A stretch of DNA of 64,000 nt from an uncultured Robinsoniella sp. (GCA_900539655.1 UQCR01000018.1:14249-78248), one strand, 5' to 3'. Positions 53,045-62,165 are shown, counted from the stretch's first letter. A program made the numbers and translations. The notes: generated from the letters alone by a model not told the origin.

Positions 53045-53095
53045 AGTGTAAGGAATTCTTTTGAGGAATCAAAGAATACTTGCACTATTTTTTTT
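53045..53095. terminator. Terminator of the SRP RNA, overlapping the stop codon of the convergent AraC gene
   Basis: Imperfect long stem AGTGTAAGGAATTCTTTTGA (53045-53064) with its partner at 53069-53086, followed by T8 at 53088-53095. The stop codon of the minus-strand gene is at 53085-53087, inside the hairpin base. Confidence 0.8.
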
Positions 53096-53966
53096 GCAAA
53101 GCCCGGTATTCCTTGGGAGTCATTCCAAAATGTTTTCGAAACTGCCGGTTAAAATAAGAGATATTATTGAATCCATTTCCAAAAGCAATGTCCGTAACCG
53201 GCATTTCTGTACCAGCCAGCTGCCCCAGGGTTCTGGTAAGCCGGTAATGATTTAAATACTCCACACAGGTCATATTTACGTGTTTCTTAAAAAAACGCAT
53301 AAAATGGTATTCGCTGAAATGGCATAGACCAGCAAGCTCAGATACTGAAATGTGATTTTGATAGTGCTCCTGCATATATAGGAGCGCTATTTTTATTTTC
53401 TCAGTTATTTCCGTATTATCCGGGACAAAATCACAGGGGGCGTCAGAATCCCGAAAGAGCAGATAAAAAAAACGGAATAACCCGGACTTTAGATTCAGCT
53501 CGTAAGCCTTTTCTTTTTGCAGATAGCAGTTTTGTATACCCACAAAGGCATCAGCCATTGCCTGGTAATGGTTGTCCTGTGGAGTGATGATGTAAGGGCG
53601 CGGCCACTTCTGAAGGGAAAGGGGCTGTAGATATTTTGTCGTGCAGAAATCCGGGTACTGGGACCCCAGCATATGGAAACTAAATACAATACTGTCGGAT
53701 ACCATGGGGTTTTGCTGTTCTGTCTGTGACACTCCGTGTAGAACCTGGGGAGGGATCAGAATCAGGTCTCCCTTATGTACTTCATAGGTATTCAGATCGA
53801 TATTATAAATGCAGGTACCTTCCCGGATCATTGCAATCTCCATTTCTTCATGCCAATGAGTTGCCAGCAGGGTAAAGGTGTCGGGGATGCTGCAATGGTA
53901 GAAAGCAAAGGGCATAAAATAGGTACCGTGGCTGGTGCATTCATGGAGGTATAAATAATTGTCCAT
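53085..53966 (-). CDS. AraC-family transcriptional regulator (cupin sensor)
   Basis: 293 residues. N-terminal cupin with THWHEEMEIAMIREG and IPPQVLHGVSQ, which binds a small sugar ligand; C-terminal AraC domain 190-290 (VSELAGLCHFSEYHFMRFF, ISYFNRQFRKHFGMTPKEYR). AAGGGAG before ATG at 53966. Divergent from the GH31 alpha-glucosidase at 54132 with a 165-bp shared gap, so it is the likely regulator of that gene, sensing isomaltose- or maltose-like sugars (inference). Confidence 0.88.
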   Translation of the reverse strand: MDNYLYLHECTSHGTYFMPFAFYHCSIPDTFTLLATHWHEEMEIAMIREGTCIYNIDLNTYEVHKGDLILIPPQVLHGVSQTEQQNPMVSDSIVFSFHMLGSQYPDFCTTKYLQPLSLQKWPRPYIITPQDNHYQAMADAFVGIQNCYLQKEKAYELNLKSGLFRFFYLLFRDSDAPCDFVPDNTEITEKIKIALLYMQEHYQNHISVSELAGLCHFSEYHFMRFFKKHVNMTCVEYLNHYRLTRTLGQLAGTEMPVTDIAFGNGFNNISYFNRQFRKHFGMTPKEYRALQKK

Positions 53967-54033
53967 ATGTACTCCCTTCTTACTTAGAAATCTCTGGATA
54001 GCAGGATTGTGTTATAATATGGTGGAATTATGT

Positions 54034-54062
54034 TTGTTTTCATACGGTCTCTATACTATAAT
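54034..54062 (+). promoter_or_regulatory. Candidate promoter of the GH31 gene
   Basis: TTGTTT (54034-54039), 17-bp spacer, TATAAT (54057-54062), in the gap shared with the AraC regulator. A second TATAAT at 54013 has no matching -35. Confidence 0.5.
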
Positions 54063-54131
54063 AACATAAAAGATTTTAGCAGAAAAGTAAATAATGCATG
54101 TAAGGGCAGGAGTGTTTGAAAGGAGAACTAT

Positions 54132-56186
54132 ATGATTCGGAAATATACCTTCGGAAATCCGATGGAAACAGATGCGGTGGTACATAAATTGGAAAAGGAA
54201 GCGGGCACAGTCCCCTTTTTGAAGGCTGCCGCTGACAAGACAGCATTTAACTACGAAATGGACGATAATACTAAAATTTATGGACTGGGTGAAAATGTTA
54301 GAGGGATTAATAAAAGGGGCTGGCGTTATATCAGTAATTGCAGTGATGATCCCAATCACAGAGAAGAGAAAAATTCTCTGTATGCGGCACATAACTTTAT
54401 TATCATAGAAGGGCAGGAGCGGTTCGGGGTATTTATAGATTATCCGGGAATGCTTACCTTTGACCTTGGTTACACAAGGAGAAACCATATCAGCATAACT
54501 CCGGAAGAGGACGGGCTGGACCTGTATATCATTGAAGGAGAAAGTTTAAAGGACATTGTAAAGCAATTCCGACATATGATCGGCAGAAGCTATATTGCTC
54601 CTAAATGGGCATTTGGCTATGGACAGAGCCGCTGGAGTTATATGGACGAGGACGAAATCAGAGAAGTGGTAAAAGAACACCGGGATAATGGAATTCCTCT
54701 GGACAGCATTTACATGGATATTGATTATATGGAACGCTACAAGGATTTTACCATTAATGAAGAGACATTTCCCAGGTTCCCTGAGTTTGTGGAGGAGTTG
54801 AAAGGACAGAATATTCATCTTGTACCGATTATTGATGCAGGTGTTAAGATAGAAGAAGGCTACGACGTCTATGAAGAGGGCGTAGAAAAGGGGTATTTCT
54901 GTAAAGAAGAGGACGGAACTGATTTTGTGGCTGCTGTGTGGCCCGGCAAAGTACATTTTCCCGATATGCTAAATCCGGATGCCAGAAAATGGTTCGGGCA
55001 GAAATACAAAGTACTGTTAGACCAGGGCATCGAGGGATTCTGGAATGATATGAACGAGCCTGCTATATTCTATTCAGAAAAGCATCTGGATGAAGTATTT
55101 GCACAGATAGAAGACTTTAAAGGAAAGAATATAGACCTGGACCTGTATAATAAGTTTAACAATCTGGTAGGCGGAATCTCCAATAATCCGGATGATTACA
55201 AACGTTTTTACCATAAGTTTCATGGAGAAACAGTCCGCCATGACAAGGTTCATAACCTGTTTGGCTACAACATGACCCGTGCAGCCGGAGAAGCATTTGA
55301 TGAAATAGAGCCGGAGAAACGTATCCTGATGTTCTCCAGATCCTCTTATGTGGGCATGCACCGCTACGGGGGCATATGGACAGGAGATAACCTTTCCTGG
55401 TGGTCCCATCTGTTATTGAATATCCGTATGATGCCTTCTCTTAATATGGTAGGAATCCTCTATACCGGAGCGGACATTGGAGGATTCGGCGCAGACACAA
55501 CAGAAGATTTAATGATGAGATGGCTGGAATTCGGAATCTTCACACCGTTGTTCCGTAATCACTCTGCCATGGGAACCAGACGCCAGGAAGTATACCGCTT
55601 TGAAAATACCGAAGGGTTTAAAAATATAATCGGAATCCGTTATGGGCTGCTGCCTTACATTTACAGTGAATATATGAAAGCAGCATTAAAGGATGAGATG
55701 TACTTCAGGCCACTGGCATTTGACTATCCCCAGGACGATTTTGCAGCAGGAGTAGAAGACCAGCTTATGGTCGGAGACGGATTGATGTTAGCTCCGGTGT
55801 ACGAACAGAATGGGAAAGGCAGGTATGTATATCTGCCCGAAAAAATGAAAATGGTAAAGATGAAGAGCCTTACTCAGAGGACAACAGAACTTCTGGAAAA
55901 GGGTCACCACTATATTGATATAGATTTGGATGAGACCGTAATCTTTATCCGTCCAAACCATGTAATCCCAATGTCCTATGGGGGACAAAGTGTCCCAGAA
56001 GTAGATTTCTGTAATCTGGAGCTGCTTGGATATGTAGAAGATGAAGCGGTATACGAGCTGTACGATGATGATGGATATGGTAAAGATTATGAAAATGAAG
56101 AAAATATTACTGTGATTACAGTCAATAAGGATGGTACCATTTCAACGGAAGGCGGAAGCCATAGAAGATATACCCTTTATATATAA
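54132..56186 (+). CDS. GH31 alpha-glucosidase, intracellular
   Basis: 684 residues, no signal peptide; GAAAGGAGAAC before ATG at 54132. Retaining GH31: nucleophile Asp306 in FWNDMNEPAIF, acid/base Asp419 in GGIWTGDN, plus YMDIDYM and LFGYNMTRAAGEAF. The motif spacing and most stretches agree, from memory, with the Blautia obeum enzyme Ro-alphaG1, whose Trp169 favours alpha-1,6 (isomaltose) over alpha-1,4 links; the matching residue here is Trp168 in GQSRWSY. It releases glucose from imported oligosaccharides. No transporter is adjacent; the divergent AraC gene is the likely regulator. Confidence 0.92.
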   Translation: MIRKYTFGNPMETDAVVHKLEKEAGTVPFLKAAADKTAFNYEMDDNTKIYGLGENVRGINKRGWRYISNCSDDPNHREEKNSLYAAHNFIIIEGQERFGVFIDYPGMLTFDLGYTRRNHISITPEEDGLDLYIIEGESLKDIVKQFRHMIGRSYIAPKWAFGYGQSRWSYMDEDEIREVVKEHRDNGIPLDSIYMDIDYMERYKDFTINEETFPRFPEFVEELKGQNIHLVPIIDAGVKIEEGYDVYEEGVEKGYFCKEEDGTDFVAAVWPGKVHFPDMLNPDARKWFGQKYKVLLDQGIEGFWNDMNEPAIFYSEKHLDEVFAQIEDFKGKNIDLDLYNKFNNLVGGISNNPDDYKRFYHKFHGETVRHDKVHNLFGYNMTRAAGEAFDEIEPEKRILMFSRSSYVGMHRYGGIWTGDNLSWWSHLLLNIRMMPSLNMVGILYTGADIGGFGADTTEDLMMRWLEFGIFTPLFRNHSAMGTRRQEVYRFENTEGFKNIIGIRYGLLPYIYSEYMKAALKDEMYFRPLAFDYPQDDFAAGVEDQLMVGDGLMLAPVYEQNGKGRYVYLPEKMKMVKMKSLTQRTTELLEKGHHYIDIDLDETVIFIRPNHVIPMSYGGQSVPEVDFCNLELLGYVEDEAVYELYDDDGYGKDYENEENITVITVNKDGTISTEGGSHRRYTLYI

Positions 56187-56220
56187 AAAGATTTAAGATT
56201 AGTAATATTTTTTTAGTGAA

Positions 56221-56335
56221 TTCTGACGGCTGTGCAACCAGCTTTGCAGTAAACTAGTTCAAATTAAGGTAGATAGATATTTATGGACTTATTTTGACCT
56301 GGTTTTCAACAAAGTGCGGTTTACAGCTGTCAGAA
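56221..56335. repeat. MITE-like element with 13-bp inverted arms
   Basis: TTCTGACGGCTGT (56221-56233) mirrors ACAGCTGTCAGAA (56323-56335) at 12 of 13 positions. The arm sequence is shared with the element at 56564-56701 and with the left end of copy A at 29 kb. The 89-bp interior is AT-rich and not alignable with the others. The 56187-56817 gap holds these two elements and otherwise only AT-rich sequence. Confidence 0.55.
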
Positions 56336-56563
56336 AGCTGTTAAAAACAGATTCCTCCCGAATAAGAATCAATTTTATATTAGTTTTGGATATTGTTAAG
56401 AACCCGTTTTGTCGGATTTTAAAAGGTAAATTAAATCTTTATATTTTCATATCTTATAATCAATTCATTAAGAGTCCGTTCTCTTATTTCTGTCAACTCA
56501 TTTATTTATCGTATAACCTAGTGTAATTATCATACGTAATTTTCTCCGATAAGATAATTTTTA

Positions 56564-56701
56564 CAAATTGCTTTCTGCCAGCTGTGCGTCACAGTTTGTG
56601 GGAGATTTGTCCCGAATGAAGGGTACGTAGCGGGCTACCTAACCTGAATTCGGGGCAAATATGACTCAAAATGGGGCGTGCAGCTGGCGGGAATGAATTT
56701 T
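56564..56701 (+). repeat. Dispersed intergenic repeat, copy B, with terminal inverted arms
   Basis: Left arm TTTCTGCCAGCTGTGCG (56572-56588) and right arm CGTGCAGCTGGCGGGAA (56677-56693) pair at 13 of 17 positions, with AAATT/AATTT extending outward. 56565-56679 aligns throughout with 29247-29363. It contains stops in every frame and is intergenic, 117 bases before the response-regulator ATG. Confidence 0.7.
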
Positions 56702-56817
56702 AAAACAGGCTCTTGCCAAAGTTTAAATAGTTGATGAAATTTTGATAAATATGCATTACACTATACAAAGAGTTATTTGCAAATTCTAACTTTATGAACT
56801 CCTGGGAGGTAATGTAA

Positions 56818-57492
56818 ATGGAACATACAATTTTAATTGTGGATGATGAAATAGATATCGTAAATATGCTGGGAGATTATTTTGAATTTAACGGCTATCA
56901 GATAATGACTGCATTTAGTGGGATGGAGGCGTTGCAAAAAGCGGAGAAAGGACCGGATTTAATCCTGCTGGATGTCAATATGCCGGATATGGACGGACTG
57001 GCTGTCTGCCGCAGCATAAGGGATTTTGTATCCTGCCCCATTCTATTTCTTACGGCGAAGATAGAGGATGGAGATAAAATCAATGGTTTTCGTGCCGGAG
57101 GGGATGATTATATTGTAAAGCCTTTCAGCATTGATGAACTGGGTGCCAGGGTGGAGGCGCATCTGCGGAGGGAACAGCGCCACGGATGTTCCTCAAAAGT
57201 AAAATTCGATCAGGATTTTACCATTGATTATACGGAAAAGTGTGCTTATTATCAAGGAAATGCAATTGGATTTGTCAAAAAAGAATTTGAGATTATCGAG
57301 TTTTTATCTCAGAATTCTGGGCAGATATTTGACAAAGAGCGCATTTACGAGAAGATATGGGGATTTGACGGGCAGGGAGACAGCAGTGTGGTGGCGGAAC
57401 ATGTGAGGCGGATCCGCTCTAAGATGGCTGCCATAGGCTGTAAACCTTACATTGAAACGGTCTGGGGGGTTGGATATAAATGGAGCAGGTAG
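56818..57492 (+). CDS. OmpR-family response regulator
   Basis: 224 residues. Receiver with Asp9/Asp10, phospho-acceptor Asp52 (LLDVNMPDMDG), Thr near 79 and Lys101 (IVKPFS); winged helix with SSVVAEHVRRIRSK and closing VWGVGYKW. GGGAGG before ATG at 56818. Overlaps its kinase gene by 13 bases. Probably acts on the envelope genes that follow. Confidence 0.92.
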   Translation: MEHTILIVDDEIDIVNMLGDYFEFNGYQIMTAFSGMEALQKAEKGPDLILLDVNMPDMDGLAVCRSIRDFVSCPILFLTAKIEDGDKINGFRAGGDDYIVKPFSIDELGARVEAHLRREQRHGCSSKVKFDQDFTIDYTEKCAYYQGNAIGFVKKEFEIIEFLSQNSGQIFDKERIYEKIWGFDGQGDSSVVAEHVRRIRSKMAAIGCKPYIETVWGVGYKWSR

Positions 57493-58673
57493 AAAAGAAA
57501 GGTTTCTCCCTCAGAAATTTGTCGTTGAAACAGTCTTTTATGCTTTATATGGTGGTATTCACGCTTCTTGCTTTATTCTGCAGCATATCCATACAGGCGG
57601 TATTTTCCAATACGGAAAGTAACATTATCTACCGTAAATTATCGGATAACCAGCAGGTAGAGTATTCTACCAGTTACGGAGTGCATACCGTGGATGGAAA
57701 ATATTATGAGTTTACCCCCTCGGAAGCAAGAATGATACGCATCTGCAATATAGGTGGAGGCGTTTCATTAATCTTGAGCTTTTTGGTTATTGTTATTATG
57801 GCAGGGCTGTTGTTTTACCGCAATAAACTAAAGGTACCGATTACGCTGCTGGAGGAGGCGGCAAATAAAATCAGCCAGCAGGATCTGGATTTTCACATCT
57901 ATTATGCCAGCAGTAATGAAATGGGAAGACTATGCCGCAATTTTGAGCAGATGAGATCTTCGCTGGACCAGAATAACCGTGAGATGTGGCGGTCAATGGA
58001 AGAGAGGAAACGTTTAAATGCAGCATTTTCCCATGATTTGAGGACGCCGTTGACAGTGCTGCGGGGATATGTGGACATGCTTTCCAAATATTTGCCGGAC
58101 GACAAGGTGTCTAAGGAAAAACTGATTGGAACTGTTCAGACGATGTCCGCACATGTAACGAGGCTTGAAAATTATGTATCCAGTATGCATGCACTGCAAA
58201 AGCTGGAGGACGTTGATATTAAAACCAGCGTCATAGATTGTGAGAAATTTGCAGTCCAGATCAGGGATTGTGCAGATATACTTTGCAGGGAAAAAGGCAT
58301 GGATTTAAAATTCACTACGCATTTTAAATGTTCAAAGATTTCAGTGGACCGTGAATTGGTACTTCAGGTATTTGAAAATCTCATTTCCAATGGTGTCCGC
58401 TATGGGAAAAATGAATTGGATGTTCAGCTGTTTGCCTATGGGGAGTACTTTTCAGTAGCGGTGGGGGATGATGGAAAAGGATTTACCAGAGAAGCCCTCG
58501 AACAGGCTGTGATGCCCTTTTATAAAGAAAAGGAAAATGTCTACGACTCCCATTTTGGACTGGGTCTGAATATCTGTAAGATTTTAAGTGAAAAACATGG
58601 CGGATCCATATTTTGTGCCAATGGACACAATGGAGGCGGCCTTGTTCAGGCGAACTTTAAAATGATGTTATAG
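57480..58673 (+). CDS. Sensor histidine kinase with a very short outer loop
   Basis: 397 residues. Membrane helices about 22-44 and 90-113 enclose only some 45 outer residues, suggesting it senses events in or at the membrane. HAMP 114-165; His185 in FSHDLRTPLTV; N box FENLISNGVRYG; G boxes DDGKGF and HFGLGLNICK. Starts inside the regulator gene. A weak AAAAAG/CTTTTT hairpin follows at 58680. Confidence 0.9.
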   Translation: MEQVEKKGFSLRNLSLKQSFMLYMVVFTLLALFCSISIQAVFSNTESNIIYRKLSDNQQVEYSTSYGVHTVDGKYYEFTPSEARMIRICNIGGGVSLILSFLVIVIMAGLLFYRNKLKVPITLLEEAANKISQQDLDFHIYYASSNEMGRLCRNFEQMRSSLDQNNREMWRSMEERKRLNAAFSHDLRTPLTVLRGYVDMLSKYLPDDKVSKEKLIGTVQTMSAHVTRLENYVSSMHALQKLEDVDIKTSVIDCEKFAVQIRDCADILCREKGMDLKFTTHFKCSKISVDRELVLQVFENLISNGVRYGKNELDVQLFAYGEYFSVAVGDDGKGFTREALEQAVMPFYKEKENVYDSHFGLGLNICKILSEKHGGSIFCANGHNGGGLVQANFKMML

Positions 58674-58831
58674 CTGCATGAAAAAAAGTGGGCTTTTTAG
58701 TATTAAGAATTATGTAAGAAATTCTATAGAAAATTATTGGTTGCAGTTGATAATTTGTTGAATATTGTATTTTATACTCTTCTTAAAAGTTGCGGAAGGA
58801 AAACTTCCAGGGCGGATAAGGAGAGTTTTTT

Positions 58832-59539
58832 ATGACATTGAAACGGAAAAAAATAATTAGTATCGCTTGTGTTACTATTTTTATAATCTTGAGTGCTGCC
58901 GTTTTCTGGTTTGTGGGGAGGCCTATGCTGGAATTTGTCTCACAGCCGGAAAAATTCCGGGCATGGGTGGACGGACACGGCATCTGGGGAAGAGTTGCAT
59001 TCAGTGCGATGATGGCACTACAGATTATTATTGCAATTATACCCGGAGAGCCGCTGGAAATTGGTGCGGGTTATGCATTTGGAATATTTGAAGGGACAGC
59101 CCTTTGCTTAATAGGAGCATTGATTGGAAGCATTGTAGTATTTTTTTTCGTCAGGTATTTTGGGGTAAAAGCAGTCGAGGTATTTTATCCTAGAGAAAAG
59201 ATTCAGTCGCTTAAGATTATGCAGAATGAAAAGAAGCTGAATACACTGACATTTGTGCTGTTTTTGATTCCGGGGACACCAAAAGATTTGATGACCTATG
59301 TGATTGGACTTACGACCATGCGGCTTTCCACCTGGATTTTAATAACAGGAATAGCAAGAATCCCATCCATTATAACGTCTACGGTGGGAGGAGATGCACT
59401 GGGAGTCCAGAATTACCAGTTTGCCATTCTTGTATTTGCAGTTACAATTGTGATCAGCATTGTTGGATTGCTTGTATATCGGATGATAACGGTACGAGGT
59501 GCCGCAAAAGAAGGAGGAAAAGGTTATGGAAATGATTAA
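58832..59539 (+). CDS. TVP38/TMEM64 (VTT-domain) membrane protein
   Basis: 235 residues, about six membrane helices. Family signature includes IPGEPLEIGAGYAFG near 67-81 and FLIPGTPKDLMTYVIG near 148-163, the paired re-entrant Gly/Pro elements of VTT proteins, which relate to lipid scrambling and undecaprenyl-phosphate recycling in the wider superfamily. AAGGAGAG before ATG at 58832. Overlaps the next gene by 14 bases, so the two are coupled. Confidence 0.88.
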   Translation: MTLKRKKIISIACVTIFIILSAAVFWFVGRPMLEFVSQPEKFRAWVDGHGIWGRVAFSAMMALQIIIAIIPGEPLEIGAGYAFGIFEGTALCLIGALIGSIVVFFFVRYFGVKAVEVFYPREKIQSLKIMQNEKKLNTLTFVLFLIPGTPKDLMTYVIGLTTMRLSTWILITGIARIPSIITSTVGGDALGVQNYQFAILVFAVTIVISIVGLLVYRMITVRGAAKEGGKGYGND

Positions 59540-60782
59540 ATATGTAAATTATCTGATTGCTATGGTATTTATCTGCTGCTATTCTTACCAGCTGTTTTAT
59601 GTGGTGGCGGCGCTGATCAGAAAGCCGAAGACATCCGGCAAAGTGAATTACCATATGTACGCAGTGTTGATTTCAGCCAGAAATGAAGAGGCTGTCATTG
59701 CGCAGCTGATAAAGAGCATTCGCAATCAGAGCTACCCGGCTAAATATGTGGATATTTATGTTGTTGCCGATAACTGTTCAGACAGGACGGCTGAGATAGC
59801 ACGGGCAAATAATGCCTGCGTCTGGGAGCGGTTTAATACATCACAGGTAGGAAAGGGGTTTGCCCTCCGGTTCCTGTTCCAGCATATTAAATCTGCCGGC
59901 CTGGATCAGAAATACGATGGTTATTTTATATTTGATGCAGATAATCTTCTGGACGAATGTTACATAGAAAATATGAACCGTACATTTTCCGATGGGCACC
60001 GCATTGTTACCAGCTACCGCAACTCCAAAAATTTCGGGGATAACTGGATATCAGCCGGGTATTCACTGTGGTTTTTAAGAGAATCCAGGTATTTAAACCA
60101 GGCAAGAATGTCAATGGGAAGCAGCTGTGCAGTTTCCGGCACCGGATTTTTAATTCACAGTAACATTGTTAAAAAAAATCAGGGCTGGAACCATTTCCTT
60201 TTGACCGAAGATATTGAATTTACCGTTGACAGCATTTTACAGGGTGAGCGTATTGCTTATTGTCCCGATGCTGTTTTGTACGATGAGCAGCCGGTATCCT
60301 TTCGTCAGTCATGGAACCAGCGTCTGCGCTGGGCTAAGGGAAATATGCAGGTATTTGCCAACTACGGCGGAAAGCTGATCCGGAATATATTTGAAAAAGG
60401 AAGTTTCGCCTGCTATGACATGGTCATGTCAATTATGCCGGCAATTATTCTGACCGTACTCAGCTGCATTTTGAATACTGCCGCTTTCATTATAAGCATG
60501 ATCTATAAAGATGCAGATATACTGGTACAGCTGCAGTCAATTGCAGAATTCCTGGCAAACGGGTACCTGATGATGCTGGCAATGGGGGCGCTGACGGTAG
60601 TCACAGAATGGAAGCAGATTCATGCTCCAGCCTATAAGAAAATCGTTTATGTATTTACTTTCCCGATGTTTATGATTACCTATATACCGATTTCCATCGT
60701 GGCGCTGTTTAAAAAGGTAGAGTGGAAGCCCATTCACCATGGAGTTTCTAAGACGCTGGATGAGGTTCGGGCAAAAGTGTAG
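59526..60782 (+). CDS. GT2 family glycosyltransferase, membrane bound
   Basis: 418 residues; ATG at 59526 chosen for AGGAGG upstream. One N-terminal helix, GT2 catalytic domain with ISARNEE, VVADNCSDRT, the FDADN metal motif, acceptor loop TEDIEFT and QRLRWAKGN (QxxRW), then three or four C-terminal membrane helices. The layout is that of processive cellulose/chitin/hyaluronan-type synthases and lipid glycosyltransferases. Linked to the VTT protein and the two-component system, it likely builds or decorates an envelope glycan or glycolipid. Confidence 0.88.
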   Translation: MEMIKYVNYLIAMVFICCYSYQLFYVVAALIRKPKTSGKVNYHMYAVLISARNEEAVIAQLIKSIRNQSYPAKYVDIYVVADNCSDRTAEIARANNACVWERFNTSQVGKGFALRFLFQHIKSAGLDQKYDGYFIFDADNLLDECYIENMNRTFSDGHRIVTSYRNSKNFGDNWISAGYSLWFLRESRYLNQARMSMGSSCAVSGTGFLIHSNIVKKNQGWNHFLLTEDIEFTVDSILQGERIAYCPDAVLYDEQPVSFRQSWNQRLRWAKGNMQVFANYGGKLIRNIFEKGSFACYDMVMSIMPAIILTVLSCILNTAAFIISMIYKDADILVQLQSIAEFLANGYLMMLAMGALTVVTEWKQIHAPAYKKIVYVFTFPMFMITYIPISIVALFKKVEWKPIHHGVSKTLDEVRAKV

Positions 60783-60812
60783 AGGGAATGTGTTGCGGCA
60801 AACGTTGCGGAT

Positions 60813-60840
60813 CTCAGTCGCTGTAACTCAGTCGCTGTAA
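60813..60840 (+). repeat. Exact 14-bp tandem duplication after the glycosyltransferase gene
   Basis: CTCAGTCGCTGTAA occurs twice back to back, 30 bases after the stop codon; GTTGCGG is also doubled just before it (60793-60810). Confidence 0.85.
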
Positions 60841-60864
60841 AAGTTGTGGGATAGAAAAAAATGC

Positions 60865-60895
60865 TTGACTTCAAGTTAGCTTTAAGACTTATACT
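60865..60895 (+). promoter_or_regulatory. MerR-type promoter of the alcohol dehydrogenase gene
   Basis: TTGACT (60865-60870) and TATACT (60890-60895) are separated by 19 bp, longer than the usual 17, and the spacer holds the dyad CTTCAAGTTAGCTTTAAG (14 of 18 positions symmetric). Overlong spacers with a dyad are the mark of MerR-family activators, which often control aldehyde/alcohol detoxification genes. No merR gene is in the window. Confidence 0.65.
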
Positions 60896-60995
60896 TTTAT
60901 TATCAATAAACAGGTTCCGGTACAGACAGATTAGGATGCCATAAAAAACCGATATCTGCTGTGCGGCTGTACAGATAATAGAAAGGGGATACAAA

Positions 60996-62165
60996 ATGAA
61001 TTTTAATTATTACATTCCAACCAGGATCTTATTTGGTAAAGGGTCTTTAAACGATCTGCACCAGCAGGATTTACCTGGAAAGAAAGCGCTGATTGTTACA
61101 ACAGGAGGAACTTCCGTAAAGAAATACGGTTATCTTGAAAAAGTACAGAAACAATTGGAGAAAGCAGGGGTATCCCATCTGCTGTTTGACAAGATACTGC
61201 CTAACCCTATAAAAGACCACGTTATGGAAGGCGCAGCTTACTGCAAAGAGAACGGAATTGATTTTGTAGTAGGACTTGGCGGCGGCAGCAGCATAGATGC
61301 AGCAAAAGCGATTGCAGTAATGGCTGCAAATGAAGGGGATTACTGGGATTATGTATCAGGTGGCAGTGGAAAGGGACTGCCGGTACCGAATAATCCGCTG
61401 CCGATTATCGCGATAACCACAACTGCAGGAACGGGAACAGAGGCAGATCCATGGACGGTAACAACGAAGACAGAGACAAACGAAAAAATTGGTTTCGGAT
61501 ATGATAAGACATTCCCCATGTTAGCGATTGTAGACCCGGAACTGATGACAACGGTTCCTTCACGCCTGACTGCATATCAGGGGTTTGATGCATTGTTTCA
61601 TAGTACCGAAGGGTATTTGAATAATACATCTTATGTAATGAGTGATATGTTCGCATTAAAGGCTATTGAACTGATAGGTAAAAGCCTTCATAAAGCAGTA
61701 GCGGAAGGCGGTAACATAGATGCCAGAGCGGATGTGGCACTTGCCAATACGATTGCAGGAATGGTAGAATCCACTTCAGGATGTACTTCGGAACACAGCA
61801 TTGCCCATGCCATCAGCGCATACCATCCCGATTTTGTACATGGGGAAGCGTTGATTGCGATTAGTAAAGCATACTACACACATTTTGCAAATACCAATCA
61901 GTGTGAGGAACGTATGGTTCAGATGGCGAAGGCTCTTGGAAAATCAGATGCAAAAACGGCAATGGATTTTGTGGATGCACTGACAGAACTGCAAAAGGTC
62001 TGCGGAGTAGACGATATTAAAATGAGCAGCCATGGAATGAAAAAAGAAGAACTGAAAAAGTATGCGGATAATGCAAGAGCCACCATGGGCGGACTCTATG
62101 CATGTGATCCGGTTGAACTGAGAGATGAAGATGTAGTGAAAATTTTAGAAGATTCTTATAAATAA
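60996..62165 (+). CDS. Iron-containing alcohol dehydrogenase
   Basis: 389 residues of the type III (FucO/DhaT/BDH) family: NAD(P)H-linked interconversion of aldehydes and alcohols. NAD-binding GLGGGSSIDAAKA near 93-105 and TTAGTGTEADPW; metal-binding residues in the segment with GFDALFHSTEGYL, TSEHSIAHAISAYH and HGEALI (Asp and His ligands). GAAAGGGG before ATG at 60996. A MerR-type promoter suggests induction by electrophiles or aldehydes. Substrate unknown. Confidence 0.9.
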   Translation: MNFNYYIPTRILFGKGSLNDLHQQDLPGKKALIVTTGGTSVKKYGYLEKVQKQLEKAGVSHLLFDKILPNPIKDHVMEGAAYCKENGIDFVVGLGGGSSIDAAKAIAVMAANEGDYWDYVSGGSGKGLPVPNNPLPIIAITTTAGTGTEADPWTVTTKTETNEKIGFGYDKTFPMLAIVDPELMTTVPSRLTAYQGFDALFHSTEGYLNNTSYVMSDMFALKAIELIGKSLHKAVAEGGNIDARADVALANTIAGMVESTSGCTSEHSIAHAISAYHPDFVHGEALIAISKAYYTHFANTNQCEERMVQMAKALGKSDAKTAMDFVDALTELQKVCGVDDIKMSSHGMKKEELKKYADNARATMGGLYACDPVELRDEDVVKILEDSYK

